Assembly (NCBI RefSeq): GCF_003994415.1
Contig: NZ_CP034689.1
Coordinates: 2,046,001 to 2,110,000 of the forward strand
Length of the DNA: 64,000 nt
Source: Achromobacter spanius
GTDB lineage: Bacteria; Pseudomonadota; Gammaproteobacteria; Burkholderiales; Burkholderiaceae_B
Reading direction: 5' to 3'
The position numbers and the translations under genes were made by a program. Below are positions 36,978 through 49,632 of the stretch, in pieces (within the stretch, counting starts at the first letter, position 1; each line of letters begins with the position of its first letter). Below the pieces are notes generated by a model. That model saw only the letters and a program-made list of their open reading frames with translations. It was not told the DNA's origin and did not search any database.

Positions 36978-37007
36978 TTGCATAATCTGCAAAAGTCATG
37001 TTATAGT
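36978..37007 (+). promoter_or_regulatory. rRNA candidate promoter B
   Basis: TTGCAT (36978-36983), 18-bp spacer, TATAGT (37002-37007). It shares flanking sequence with promoter A (AGGCAAGAGCCGGTTGC versus AGGCAAAAGCCAGTTGC; TTCAGGCTTGG versus CTTGGGCTTGG), suggesting duplication. Confidence 0.55.
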
Positions 37008-37141
37008 TTCAGGCTTGGCAGTTGCCGAAAACTTAGGGTTAACCCGGATGGGTGTTCTGATGTTTCGATAACTGCTAAGAGAGGGTGATCTGAAGAGGTC
37101 GCAAGCAAGAAAGCGGTGGCGCGAAAGCGAACGAAGCTGAC

Positions 37142-37170
37142 TTGACAAGCGATAAAAACTTCTTCATAAT
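37142..37170 (+). promoter_or_regulatory. rRNA promoter C (strongest)
   Basis: Perfect -35 TTGACA (37142-37147), 17-bp spacer, -10 CATAAT (37165-37170). Nearest promoter to the 16S gene, followed by boxA. Confidence 0.8.
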
Positions 37171-37282
37171 CTCGCCTCTCTGCTGCTGAAAACAGCGAGC
37201 AACGCAAGGCGAAAGCCGCAGCGAAGCTGGCGAGTTTGGTAGGTGGCAGCAAGCAGTTGGTAGTACAGAATTTAGCAGTACC

Positions 37283-37293
37283 GCTCTTTAACA
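37283..37293 (+). promoter_or_regulatory. boxA antitermination site before 16S
   Basis: GCTCTTTAACA matches the rRNA boxA consensus recognised by NusB/S10. Confidence 0.8.
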
Positions 37294-37296
37294 ATT

Positions 37297-37321
37297 AAAC
37301 AACCGATAAGTGTGGGCGCTT
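37297..37321 (+). other. 5' arm of the pre-16S processing stem
   Basis: Pairs with 39066-39090 over 25 bp with two mismatches (core AAACAACCGATAAG / CTTATCGGTTGTTT). Expected RNase III substrate. Confidence 0.75.
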
Positions 37322-37514
37322 GATGCGATGCACTGTGATTCAGGTCTGGGGTCAAACCTTGGCTTGCTTCACAAGCACAATGAAATCAAGTGCTCACTAG
37401 AAGTGAAGTACCTTAGACGTCAAGTTTAAGAACATACCTCACTTCCTTTGAGTAGCGACGTATGACCTGGTTCGGATTTATTCGGACCAAGAATACGAAA
37501 CAAATACAGAGATT

Positions 37515-39044
<1,530 letters not shown>

Positions 39045-39065
39045 CAGAGCTTAAGTGCTCGTGTT

Positions 39066-39090
39066 AAGCGTCCACTCTTATCGGTTGTTT
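39066..39090 (+). other. 3' arm of the pre-16S processing stem
   Basis: Complement of 37297-37321; completes the RNase III stem around 16S. Confidence 0.75.
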
Positions 39091-39176
39091 GATATAGCTG
39101 GGATCAGTTGTAGGCTTGGGTCGAGGGATTCTTCCCTGGGTCTTCAGCTACCTGACTACTGATCCGAGAAGGTTTT

Positions 39177-39253
39177 GGGTCTGTAGCTCAGTTGGTTAGA
39201 GCACCGTCTTGATAAGGCGGGGGTCGTTGGTTCGAATCCAACCAGACCCACCA
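39177..39253 (+). tRNA. tRNA-Ile (GAT anticodon)
   Basis: 77-nt tRNA in the 16S-23S spacer with acceptor stem GGGTCTG / CAGACCC, D arm GCTC...GAGC, anticodon loop CTTGATAAG, T loop TTCGAAT and encoded CCA end. The standard first spacer tRNA. Confidence 0.97.
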
Positions 39254-39275
39254 AGTATTCTGCGATGCAGGATAT

Positions 39276-39351
39276 GGGGGTGTAGCTCAGCTGGGAGAGC
39301 GCCTGCTTTGCAAGCAGGATGTCATCGGTTCGATCCCGTTCACCTCCACCA
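39276..39351 (+). tRNA. tRNA-Ala (TGC anticodon)
   Basis: 76-nt tRNA with acceptor stem GGGGGTG / CACCTCC, anticodon loop TTTGCAA, T loop TTCGATC and encoded CCA. The standard second spacer tRNA, 22 nt after tRNA-Ile. Confidence 0.97.
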
Positions 39352-39445
39352 TTGATTCTCATAATCGCCCTGGTGGTGATGTAGAGGCTAACTCATAGCG
39401 CTGTTGTCAGTGTTATGAGTTAGGTTTTACCTAACAGCTATATTC

Positions 39446-39456
39446 GTTCTTTAACA
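39446..39456 (+). promoter_or_regulatory. boxA antitermination site before 23S
   Basis: GTTCTTTAACA, a second boxA-like element in the spacer between tRNA-Ala and 23S. Confidence 0.7.
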
Positions 39457-39644
39457 ATCTGGAAGAAGCACAACGAAATGTACTTATTAAGTACTCGGCG
39501 CAAGCCGAAGAAGATAAGTACGGGTTGTGATTGCATTATTTTGTTCCAAGTTCTCAAGACTGAGGTGAATAACCTCAGACTGCTTTGAAACTTATGAACG
39601 GCACAAACGCTAATACTCAGGTCCTATAGCCTACAGCGTTATAG

Positions 39645-42529
<2,885 letters not shown>

Positions 42530-42730
42530 ATAACACTGATGGTTATGACCTGGTGATATAGCGTTCCAAGTGTCGTTCAATACAAAATCTGGCTGCACCG
42601 TCGGCAGCCAGCCAACACCAATTACACCCCCCTTGTGCGTGATCATCGAGCTTGTCTCTGGTCACCCACACGTTGTGTTTCTTCCAAGATTGGAGCCGTT
42701 GCGCTAACCCGCAGCCGCTCAACCCGTTAC

Positions 42731-42844
42731 GCCTGACGACCATAGCAAGGTGGTACCACTCCTTCCCATCCCGAACAGGACAGTGAAACGCCTTCGCGCC
42801 GATGATAGTGGACGGACGTCTGTGAAAGTAGGTCATCGTCAGGC
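42731..42844 (+). rRNA. rrf: 5S ribosomal RNA
   Basis: About 114 nt, closed by the helix GCCTGACGA / TCGTCAGGC, with the conserved CCATCCCGAACAG-type loop. Last gene of the operon. Confidence 0.96.
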
Positions 42845-42854
42845 TTTTATTGCG

Positions 42855-42893
42855 CAAAACCCCACAGGTGATCCTGTGGGGTTTTGTTTTTTT
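42855..42893 (+). terminator. rRNA operon terminator
   Basis: CAAAACCCCACAGG / CCTGTGGGGTTTTG hairpin followed by a T-rich run, 10 nt after 5S. Confidence 0.93.
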
Positions 42894-42949
42894 GGGTTAT
42901 GTTTTTGTGTCTTGCCAGTAGATTTTATCTTTGCAGCACTGATGCATTG

Positions 42950-42985
42950 AAAACGCCTCGCGGCTGATGCCGCGAGGCGTTTTTG
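42950..42985. terminator. Second, bidirectional terminator before dctD
   Basis: AAAACGCCTCGCGGC / GCCGCGAGGCGTTTTT hairpin with T-runs on both strands. It backs up the rRNA terminator and ends the convergent dctBD transcript. Confidence 0.9.
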
Positions 42986-43005
42986 TTTGATGCGCCGCCG
43001 TTTTA

Positions 43006-44412
43006 TTATGGGTTCGTCAGATATTGCTGACGGTCGATGCTGTGGCGCTGGAGTTTGTCGTAAAAGGTCTTGCGTGGAATGCCCAAGGTATCCAGTGTGG
43101 CTTTTACATCGCCTCGGTTGGCGATGAGCGCATCGCGGATCAGTTGTGCTTCCACGATTTCCATGCGTTCTGGCAGGCTGAGAACCTCATGCGCTTGAGG
43201 CGTTGGACCGGACTCTGGCAGGTTTAGCACGCCAAGCACGACGCGTTCGGCAAAATGAGCGAGTTCGCGCACATTGCCCGGCCAGTCGTGAGTCATGACG
43301 TATTGTTTAACCGCGGCGGGCATCTCTGGAATGTCGCGATGAAATCGGCGCGATGCATGGCCAAGATAATGAGCAAACAACAAGGGGATATCATCCCGGC
43401 GCTCGCGTAGGGGCGGGATGCGGATTGTCACCACATTGAGCCGGTAGAACAGGTCTTCACGGAACTTGGCACGGATGGCCGCACTACCCAGATCTTCTTT
43501 GGTAGCGGCCACGACCCGCAGGTCCAGATTACGTACTTCGTTGCTGCCCAATGGAGTGATCTGACGAGATTCGAGCACGCGCAGCAATTTCACCTGCACC
43601 GCGAGCGGCATGCTTTCGATTTCGTCCAGGAACAAGGTTCCTCCGCTGGCATGTTCGATCCGGCCGACACGCTTTTTGTGTGCGCCGGTAAATGCCCCGG
43701 CTTCGTGCCCGAAGAGCTCGCTTTCGATTACGCTTTCCGGCAACGCGCCGCAGTTGATCGCGACCAACTCACGATGGCGACGGAGGCTGAGTCGATGCAG
43801 CGCTGTTGCCACGACTTCCTTGCCTGTGCCCGTTTCGCCCTCGACCAGCACATCGACATTCGCATCCGCAATGTGGCGGAGCGTTTCCTTGATGCGCTGC
43901 ATGGCGGGCGTGGTGCCGATAAAAGGTACTTCATCGGCTTGCACCGCGAACGCCGCTTCGCGAAGACGACGGTTTTCCAGCACCAGACGACGCTTTTCTG
44001 CAGCGTGCAAGATGGCGGTGGTAAGTCGGTCGGCGGCATAGGGCTTGGCCAGAAAATCATAGGCGCCCTCGCGCATGCATTGCACTGCCGTAGCGATATC
44101 GCCATGGCCCGTGATAAGGATGACCGGCAGTTCCGGGTCAATACCACGCAGACGCTTGAACAGTTGCAAGCCGTCGATGTCCGGCATGCGGATGTCGGTT
44201 ACGACCACGCCGTCGAAGTCGCGGTGCAAGGCCGGAAGCGCAGAGCGTGCGGTTTCGTATGCGTCTACGGCCATACCGTGCAGCTTCAGGGTTTGAACGT
44301 TTGCGCGGCGCAGCTCGTCATCGTCGTCGATGAAGACGACATGGGGCGCTACGGGGTCGCGATCGTCATGCGCTGGAGCCGCATGTGGAAAAGTGTCAGG
44401 GTTCTGGATCAT
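43006..44412 (-). CDS. dctD: C4-dicarboxylate transport response regulator DctD
   Basis: NtrC-family activator of sigma-54 promoters, 468 residues. Seen in order: receiver domain (HVVFIDDDDELRRANVQTLK, phosphoacceptor aspartate in GVVVTDIRMPDIDG), AAA+ domain with Walker A VEGETGTGKEVVA, the sigma-54 contact loop GAFTGA (in ELFGHEAGAFTGAHKKRVGR), Walker B GTLFLDEIESMPL, and a C-terminal Fis-type helix-turn-helix (GDVKATLDTLGIPRKTFYDK). It overlaps dctB by 4 nt (44409-44412), so sensor and regulator are co-translated. The likely target is dctA, whose promoter has an ideal -24/-12 element and palindromic upstream sites. Other dct-like regulators share this design, but the linked dctA makes the assignment strong. 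Confidence 0.94.
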   Translation of the reverse strand: MIQNPDTFPHAAPAHDDRDPVAPHVVFIDDDDELRRANVQTLKLHGMAVDAYETARSALPALHRDFDGVVVTDIRMPDIDGLQLFKRLRGIDPELPVILITGHGDIATAVQCMREGAYDFLAKPYAADRLTTAILHAAEKRRLVLENRRLREAAFAVQADEVPFIGTTPAMQRIKETLRHIADANVDVLVEGETGTGKEVVATALHRLSLRRHRELVAINCGALPESVIESELFGHEAGAFTGAHKKRVGRIEHASGGTLFLDEIESMPLAVQVKLLRVLESRQITPLGSNEVRNLDLRVVAATKEDLGSAAIRAKFREDLFYRLNVVTIRIPPLRERRDDIPLLFAHYLGHASRRFHRDIPEMPAAVKQYVMTHDWPGNVRELAHFAERVVLGVLNLPESGPTPQAHEVLSLPERMEIVEAQLIRDALIANRGDVKATLDTLGIPRKTFYDKLQRHSIDRQQYLTNP

Positions 44413-46361
44413 GTCGAGAGGGCAGAGCGGGCGTGGCCGGTATCTGCCTTGCGTAACGTAAGGATGAACATGGCGCCTTTCTGGGCACCGACCGAGGCTG
44501 GAAAATCGGGTTCACCGGCTTGGCCCGCGCGCAGGTCGCCACCGAATTCGGCGACGATGTCACGGCAAATGACCAAGCCCAGGCCCAGCCCTTCCGGCTT
44601 CGTCGTATAAAAGGGCGTGAATAGCCGTGCCCTGGCGTCGTCCGACAACCCCGGGCCGTTGTCGCTAACCTGAAGCTCTACCGTGGCGCCCAGGTCTTGC
44701 AGGGTGACAATGACCTGGCCATCTGGAATGTCTTCCAACGCTTCCATTGCGTTTTGCAGCAAGTTGACCAAGACCTGCTCCAAGCGGATACGGTCGGCTC
44801 GGACAAGCACATCCTGGTCGGCAGACGGCCGCACAAGCGCAACGCCTTGCCGGCGCGCGCGCGGGCCGATCAACAACAGTGCGCCGTCCAACGCCTCTGT
44901 CAGACTGGTTGGGCCTACCGACCTGCCGGCTTTGCGTGAGAACGCGCGCAATTCGCCTGTGATATGGCCAATGCGTTCGGTCAGTGCGGCGATGATGCCC
45001 AGATTCTCTTTTGCGGCCTGCGCGTCACTGCGGCGCAGAAATTCCGTGGCATTGTCTGCGTAAGCCCGAATCGCCGCGACGGGTTGGTTGATTTCATGAG
45101 CCACCCCCGCGGCAACCTGGCCCAGCAACGCAAGCTTGCTGGCTTGCACCAGTTCGTCCTGCATCGTATGCAGGCGAGCCTCGGTACGTTGGCGTTCATC
45201 CATTTCGTCCATCAGTTGTTCATTGACCTCGCGCAATTGGCCTGTGCGTTCGTTCACCAACGCCGCCAATTGCGCCTGGATGGCGGCTTGCTGCCCGGCC
45301 TTTTCGCGATTTCGATGACGCCGATACAGCACAATGCCGATGGCCGCGGCCAACAGGCTCTGCACCAACAAGGCCGCCAACTGGGCATTGGCAGTGGCTT
45401 GGTTCACGGCCGTTTGCACGGGTGACAGCAAATGCAAGGTCCAGCCCGGAGTTTCCGCAACAGGCAAGGTGGTGTGCAGCAGCGGCGCACCTTTGGGAAT
45501 CTGTGGCAAGGCGCTGTCGGCACGCACCAACTGACCATTGCCGACCGGCGACAAACGTGGCGTTACGGGCAACGGTTCAAAGCGTGCGTCGCCAAACTGA
45601 AGGCTGGTGCGCAGCGCTTGTGCCAAGTCAGTCGCCAGCGGCGCCAAGACGTCGAAGCGCCAATCGGAGACACTGCCCAGCAGTACGACGCCATGCTCAT
45701 CGGTAACGAAGATGGGCGCGGCGGATTGCCGCCAATCAGCCTCTAGGCCACGAAAATCCACCTTCAATACGATCACACCCAACATGGCGCCGTTGGCGTC
45801 GTCCACACGGCGAGACAGATAAAGGCCGGCTTCGTGGCTGACGGTGCCCAAGGCGAAGTGCTCCGCATAGCCATTGGCGACGGCGCGTTGGAAGTAGGGG
45901 CGAAATTGATAGTCCACGCCGGCGAACGTGGCCGGTTCACGCCAATTGCTGGCGGCGATTGCCAAGCCGGTTTTGTCCAGTAGATAAATGGCGGAGGCAC
46001 CGACGCCACGCGCCAGTGTGTCGAATTTGTCGTCCAGCGATTCTATTTGGGCAGCCGAGGCGCCCTGTAGCGCTGCGCGCACGTCGACGTCTCGCGTCAA
46101 GACGAAGGGCAAGGCACGGAATTTGTCGAGGTTGTTGCGTAGCAGCGCGGCGTTGATCTGGCCCGCGTTGCGGGCCAGGGCGGTGGCGCTCTTGATCGCG
46201 TTGTCACGCGCCCATTGCGTGGCCACATGCAAGGTGCCGACGACGACGGCGGCTGCTATCAGAATACCCAGCCCTCGCACGCGCCACGATGCAGGCGCAA
46301 GTTCCACGGTGGGTGGGGAAGACGATGCGTCTGAGGGGGAGGGGGGAGAATATTTGGACAT
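44409..46361 (-). CDS. dctB: C4-dicarboxylate sensor histidine kinase DctB
   Basis: Membrane sensor kinase for succinate, fumarate and malate, 650 residues. A first membrane helix (LGILIAAAVVVGTLHVATQW) is followed by a periplasmic PDC/Cache sensor of about 250 residues, then a second helix (LAALLVQSLLAAAIGIVLYR). A coiled coil leads to the HisKA dimerisation box GVAHEINQPVAAIRAYADNA with the phosphoacceptor histidine. The ATPase domain shows NLLQNAMEAL (N box), VSDNGPGLSDDARARLFTPF (G1/F) and GLGLGLVICRDIV (G2). Start chosen at ATG 46361 (MSKYSPPSPS); ATG 46382 would add seven residues and include an operator palindrome in the coding region. Pairs with dctD. Confidence 0.93.
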   Translation of the reverse strand: MSKYSPPSPSDASSSPPTVELAPASWRVRGLGILIAAAVVVGTLHVATQWARDNAIKSATALARNAGQINAALLRNNLDKFRALPFVLTRDVDVRAALQGASAAQIESLDDKFDTLARGVGASAIYLLDKTGLAIAASNWREPATFAGVDYQFRPYFQRAVANGYAEHFALGTVSHEAGLYLSRRVDDANGAMLGVIVLKVDFRGLEADWRQSAAPIFVTDEHGVVLLGSVSDWRFDVLAPLATDLAQALRTSLQFGDARFEPLPVTPRLSPVGNGQLVRADSALPQIPKGAPLLHTTLPVAETPGWTLHLLSPVQTAVNQATANAQLAALLVQSLLAAAIGIVLYRRHRNREKAGQQAAIQAQLAALVNERTGQLREVNEQLMDEMDERQRTEARLHTMQDELVQASKLALLGQVAAGVAHEINQPVAAIRAYADNATEFLRRSDAQAAKENLGIIAALTERIGHITGELRAFSRKAGRSVGPTSLTEALDGALLLIGPRARRQGVALVRPSADQDVLVRADRIRLEQVLVNLLQNAMEALEDIPDGQVIVTLQDLGATVELQVSDNGPGLSDDARARLFTPFYTTKPEGLGLGLVICRDIVAEFGGDLRAGQAGEPDFPASVGAQKGAMFILTLRKADTGHARSALST

Positions 46362-46363
46362 TT

Positions 46364-46381
46364 TGTGCGGTTTTCCGCACA
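46364..46381. promoter_or_regulatory. DctD-type operator palindrome, site 1
   Basis: Perfect inverted repeat TGTGCGG-TTTT-CCGCACA, 3 bp upstream of the chosen dctB start. The TGTGCGG half-site resembles the DctD binding site known from rhizobia. Confidence 0.65.
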
Positions 46382-46395
46382 TTCTAGCCTTCTTT

Positions 46396-46413
46396 TGTGT
46401 GGATATCCGCCAG
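46396..46413. promoter_or_regulatory. DctD-type operator palindrome, site 2
   Basis: Imperfect TGTGTGG-ATAT-CCGCCA, centred 32 bp (about three helical turns) from site 1, on the same face of the helix and closer to the dctA promoter. Confidence 0.55.
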
Positions 46414-46497
46414 GCTAATGTCAGTCGGGTGCGGCATAAGAAATGAAAACCTAGCCTTATCAATGAGTTGTGGCGGGTGCCTGGCATTTCGCTGGCC

Positions 46498-46513
46498 TGG
46501 CACAGGTCTTGCA
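46498..46513 (+). promoter_or_regulatory. Sigma-54 promoter of dctA
   Basis: TGGCAC-N5-TTGCA; the invariant GG (46499-46500) and GC (46511-46512) are 12 bp apart, matching the -24/-12 consensus. It gives a dctA leader of about 130 nt. Confidence 0.85.
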
Positions 46514-46655
46514 TATGTACCCACAAGCCGAGCGACAACCGCGCCCGGTGATATTGGCGTGCGCCCACAACGCAACGCCATAAAACAGAAAACGCCCCGT
46601 CGCCGCTGCGCTCAAACCGCGCGGGGGCAAGGGGCATTGGTGGGGACAAAACCCG

Positions 46656-48011
46656 ATGATCGACGTGGATCAAAGCGCACCCGTGCGCAAGCTGAAGTTC
46701 TATCAAATCCTGTATGTGCAGGTGATTTTCGCCATCGTGATTGGGGTGCTGCTGGGCACGTTCAAGCCTGAACTCGGCCAGCAGATGCAGCCGTTGGGCG
46801 ATGCCTTCATCAAGCTGGTGAAGATGATCATCGCACCCGTGATCTTCCTGACCGTCGCGTCGGGTATCGCCGGCATGAGCGACTTGAAAAAAGTCGGGCG
46901 CGTGGCCGGCAAGGCGATGCTGTATTTCCTGACTTTCTCGACACTAGCCCTGATTGTGGGCATGGTCGTCAGCCATGTCGTGCAGCCGGGCGCGGGTATG
47001 CATATCGACCCCAGCACCCTGGACCAGAAAGCCGTGGCCAGTTTCGTGGCCAAGGCGCACGACTCGACCATCACCGGCTTCCTGATGAACATCATCCCCA
47101 CGACGATCTTCAGCCCGTTCGTGGGCGGAGATATTCTGCAGGTGCTATTCGTGGCGGTTCTGTTTGGTATCGCGCTGGCCATGGTGGGCGAGCGCGGCAA
47201 GCCAATTCTGAGCTTCATGACGGCGCTGGCCCAGCCCATCTTCAAGCTGGTGGCGATTCTGATGAAGGCGGCTCCCATTGGCGCGTTCGGCGCGATGGCG
47301 TTCACCATCGGCAAGTACGGCATCAAGTCAGTTGTGAACCTGGCCATGCTGGTGGGCACCTTCTACGCCACGTCGGTGCTGTTCGTGGTGTTGGTGCTGG
47401 GTCTGGTCGCTCGTTACAACGGTTTTTCGATCCTGAAATTGGTGCGCTACATCCGCGAAGAATTGTTGTTGGTGTTGGGCACGAGTTCATCGGAAGCCGC
47501 TTTGCCCACCTTGATGCAGAAGATGGAACGCGCGGGGTGTTCGAAGTCGGTAGTCGGCTTGGTGGTGCCCACGGGATACTCGTTCAACCTGGACGGCACC
47601 AATATCTATATGACGATGGCCGCGCTGTTCATCGCGCAGGCTTGCGACATTCCCTTGTCGCTGGGCGATCAGATCCTGCTGCTGGCCGTGGCGATGCTCA
47701 GCTCCAAGGGCGCGGCGGGCGTCACGGGGGCCGGTTTCATTACCCTGGCCGCCACCTTGTCGGTGGTGCCGTCCGTGCCCATAGCGGGGATGACGCTGAT
47801 TCTGGGCGTGGATCGCTTCATGTCGGAATGCCGCGCCTTGACCAACTTGGTCGGCAATGCGACTGCCGCGGTCGTGGTGGCGCGTTGGGAAGGAGAGCTG
47901 GATCAGGAGCAACTGCACGCCGCGCTGGAGGGGCAGTTGGCGCCTGTGGTGCCGGCTTCTGAAGCGCCGGCGCACGACACGCCGCCCGTCTTGGGCCACA
48001 CGCCCGTTTAA
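46656..48011 (+). CDS. dctA: C4-dicarboxylate:cation symporter DctA
   Basis: Inner-membrane importer of succinate, fumarate and malate (DAACS family), 451 residues. Conserved motifs are the serine-rich SSSEAALPTLMQKMERAGCS re-entrant loop and GLVVPTGYSFNLDGTNIYMT of membrane segment 7, then FITLAATLSVVPSVPIAGMT and GVDRFMSECRALTNLVGNAT. Eight or so hydrophobic segments are visible. Start at ATG 46656, with GGGGAC about 10 nt upstream. Expressed from the sigma-54 promoter under DctB/DctD control. The stop lies 2 bp from the stop of convergent maf, with no terminator between. Confidence 0.95.
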   Translation: MIDVDQSAPVRKLKFYQILYVQVIFAIVIGVLLGTFKPELGQQMQPLGDAFIKLVKMIIAPVIFLTVASGIAGMSDLKKVGRVAGKAMLYFLTFSTLALIVGMVVSHVVQPGAGMHIDPSTLDQKAVASFVAKAHDSTITGFLMNIIPTTIFSPFVGGDILQVLFVAVLFGIALAMVGERGKPILSFMTALAQPIFKLVAILMKAAPIGAFGAMAFTIGKYGIKSVVNLAMLVGTFYATSVLFVVLVLGLVARYNGFSILKLVRYIREELLLVLGTSSSEAALPTLMQKMERAGCSKSVVGLVVPTGYSFNLDGTNIYMTMAALFIAQACDIPLSLGDQILLLAVAMLSSKGAAGVTGAGFITLAATLSVVPSVPIAGMTLILGVDRFMSECRALTNLVGNATAAVVVARWEGELDQEQLHAALEGQLAPVVPASEAPAHDTPPVLGHTPV

Positions 48012-48013
48012 GT

Positions 48014-48640
48014 TCAGGGTATCTGGATACCTGCCGCTCGCAGCAGATTCGACGTTTCGAATAGTGGCAGGCCCATTACGCCGGTATAGCTGCCGGCAAT
48101 GCGCGAAATGAAAGTACCGGCCAAGCCCTGGATGCCATAGGCGCCGGCCTTGCCGAAGGGCTCGCCGCTATCGCAGTAGCGGCTGATTTCGTCGTCGCTC
48201 AAGTCGCGCATGTGCACATCGGTGACGGATACGGCTTCCAGTAGTTGACCGCCGGTCCAGACTGCGACGGCGGTACGGACTTCATGCGCGTGTCCGGACA
48301 AGGCACGCAAGATTCGCACAGCATCCGCGCGGTCGGCGGGCTTGCCTAGCACGACGCCATTCAGAATGACGGTGGTATCGGCGGCCAACAGGGGCAGATC
48401 AGACAGGTTGTTGGCGCGCATCCAGTCGCGGCCTCGCAGTGCCTTGTCGCGGGCAGTGCGTTGAACGTAGTCCGCGGCGCTTTCGCCTTCGTGCTGGGGC
48501 TCGTCTTCGCCGGGAGGCGCCGGCACCAGCAGGACGGTGTGCGCAAGGCCGATCTGGGTCAGCAGTTCACGCCGCCTTGGGCTGGCCGAGGCCAGATAGA
48601 GGCGGGCGGGGGCAGAGTCAGGGGCGGCAGTGTGAGGCAT
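48014..48640 (-). CDS. Maf-family nucleotide pyrophosphatase
   Basis: Nucleoside-triphosphate pyrophosphatase that cleans non-canonical or excess nucleotides; 208 residues. Family motifs are RLYLASASPRRRELLTQIGL at the N-terminus, DLPLLAADTTVILNGVVLGK, VTDVHMRDLSDDEISRYCDS and GSYTGVMGLPLFET near the end. The subfamily (YhdE versus YceF type, hence substrate) cannot be fixed by eye. Last of a seven-gene minus-strand run. In many relatives it is followed by rng, but here rng is far away. Confidence 0.93.
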   Translation of the reverse strand: MPHTAAPDSAPARLYLASASPRRRELLTQIGLAHTVLLVPAPPGEDEPQHEGESAADYVQRTARDKALRGRDWMRANNLSDLPLLAADTTVILNGVVLGKPADRADAVRILRALSGHAHEVRTAVAVWTGGQLLEAVSVTDVHMRDLSDDEISRYCDSGEPFGKAGAYGIQGLAGTFISRIAGSYTGVMGLPLFETSNLLRAAGIQIP

Positions 48641-48673
48641 GCGGAATCGAGTGGGGCGCCGCCCTTGCAGCGG

Positions 48674-49144
48674 TCAGGCGCGGTGGTAGGGGTGGTTGGT
48701 CATGATGGCCCAGGCGCGATAGAGCTGTTCGGCCAGTACCACGCGAACCATGGGATGCGGCAAGGTCAGCGACGACAAACGCAGCTGCCCGCTGCAAGAG
48801 GCCTTCAAATCGGCGTCCAGGCCATCGGGGCCGCCCACCAGAAAAGCCACGTCCTGACCGCCCGCACGCCACTGTTCGAGCTTTTGCGACAAGGCCATGG
48901 TGGTCAGGTCGCGGCCGCGTTCGTCCAGCGCCAGCCGAAGCGCACCGGCGGGTAATGCGGCTTCAATGCGTTTGGCTTCCGCCGCCATCATCTGGGCCGG
49001 CGTCTTGCCGGTGGTGCGGGGTTCGGGCTTGATCTCGCGCAATTCCAGCGCGCAATCGGCGGGCAGGCGCTTGGCATAGTCGGCCCAGGCAGTCTCTACC
49101 CAGTCCGGCATTCGCGTACCCACCGCCGCAACAATCAGCTTCAC
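48674..49144 (-). CDS. rlmH: 23S rRNA (pseudouridine-1915 N3)-methyltransferase RlmH
   Basis: SPOUT-fold methyltransferase acting on helix 69 of 23S rRNA in the 70S ribosome. The 156-residue length is exact for the family. MKLIVAAVGTRMPDWVETAW opens the protein. The SAM-binding knot is VAFLVGGPDGLDADLK with RLSSLTLPHPMVRVVLAEQL, and it ends with YRAWAIMTNHPYHR. It starts 9 nt after the rsfS stop, as in most bacteria. Confidence 0.96.
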   Translation of the reverse strand: MKLIVAAVGTRMPDWVETAWADYAKRLPADCALELREIKPEPRTTGKTPAQMMAAEAKRIEAALPAGALRLALDERGRDLTTMALSQKLEQWRAGGQDVAFLVGGPDGLDADLKASCSGQLRLSSLTLPHPMVRVVLAEQLYRAWAIMTNHPYHRA

Positions 49145-49153
49145 GGCAAGAAC

Positions 49154-49558
49154 TCAGGCTTCGGCGTCGTCGTAGCCGTTGTCGGCGGGGATCGGCGCAA
49201 CCCGGGTCGATTCCGGCAGCAGTTTCACACGGACCGGCTTGCCGCCCCAGATTTCTTCCAGGTTGTAATACTGGCGGATGGCGGGTTGCATGATGTGCAC
49301 GACGACGTCGCCAAGGTCGACGACGACCCATTCACCGGTGTCCTCGCCTTCGATGGTGATGCCGGTCAGTTCAAGGGCACGGCCGCGGTCGGCCACGCTG
49401 GAGGCGAGGGCTCGGGTTTGGCGGTTGGAGGTGGCGCTGGCAATCACGACGCGATCGAACAAGCTTGTCAGATGCGTGGTGTTGTAGACCTTGATGTCTT
49501 GCGCCTTGACGTCTTCGAGGGCATCGATGACGGCGCGTTGGAGTTTCGTTATATCCAT
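49154..49558 (-). CDS. rsfS: Ribosome silencing factor RsfS
   Basis: Binds ribosomal protein uL14 and blocks subunit joining under starvation. The 134-residue product shows the family core: LQRAVIDALEDVKAQDIKVY, FDRVVIASATSNRQTRALAS, and GEWVVVDLGDVVVHIMQPAI with RQYYNLEEIW. Start at ATG 49558 (MDITKLQ); the frame stays open far upstream but that part is not RsfS-like. A C-terminal tail of about 20 residues is acidic. It sits between nadD and rlmH as usual. Confidence 0.95.
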   Translation of the reverse strand: MDITKLQRAVIDALEDVKAQDIKVYNTTHLTSLFDRVVIASATSNRQTRALASSVADRGRALELTGITIEGEDTGEWVVVDLGDVVVHIMQPAIRQYYNLEEIWGGKPVRVKLLPESTRVAPIPADNGYDDAEA

Positions 49559-49632
49559 AGCTGCAAATATAACCCGCGGACGGGCGGCGGATGCCGGCTC
49601 CGTGGCGCTTTCTGCGCCGGGCGGGCGTAGGT

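Larger units (their letters stand above)
36392..37282. promoter_or_regulatory. Long upstream regulatory region of the rRNA operon (and rng promoter)
   Basis: About 0.9 kb without a credible gene and clearly less GC-rich than its surroundings. Near rng it has an AT stretch (TATATATATAG around 36494-36504) that could be the rng promoter on the minus strand. Towards the rRNA it holds at least three candidate sigma-70 promoters, two within a repeated module of about 90 bp at 183-bp offset. A fourth -10 (TATAGT at 36612-36617) has no good -35. Confidence 0.7.

Noticed and set aside
36888..37294. Short open frames in the rRNA upstream region
   Set aside because: They overlap promoter modules, lack ribosome sites and have no recognisable product.
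46588..46632. GC-rich imperfect hairpin in the dctA leader
   Set aside because: Stem is interrupted and has no T-run; too weak to call a terminator or riboswitch.
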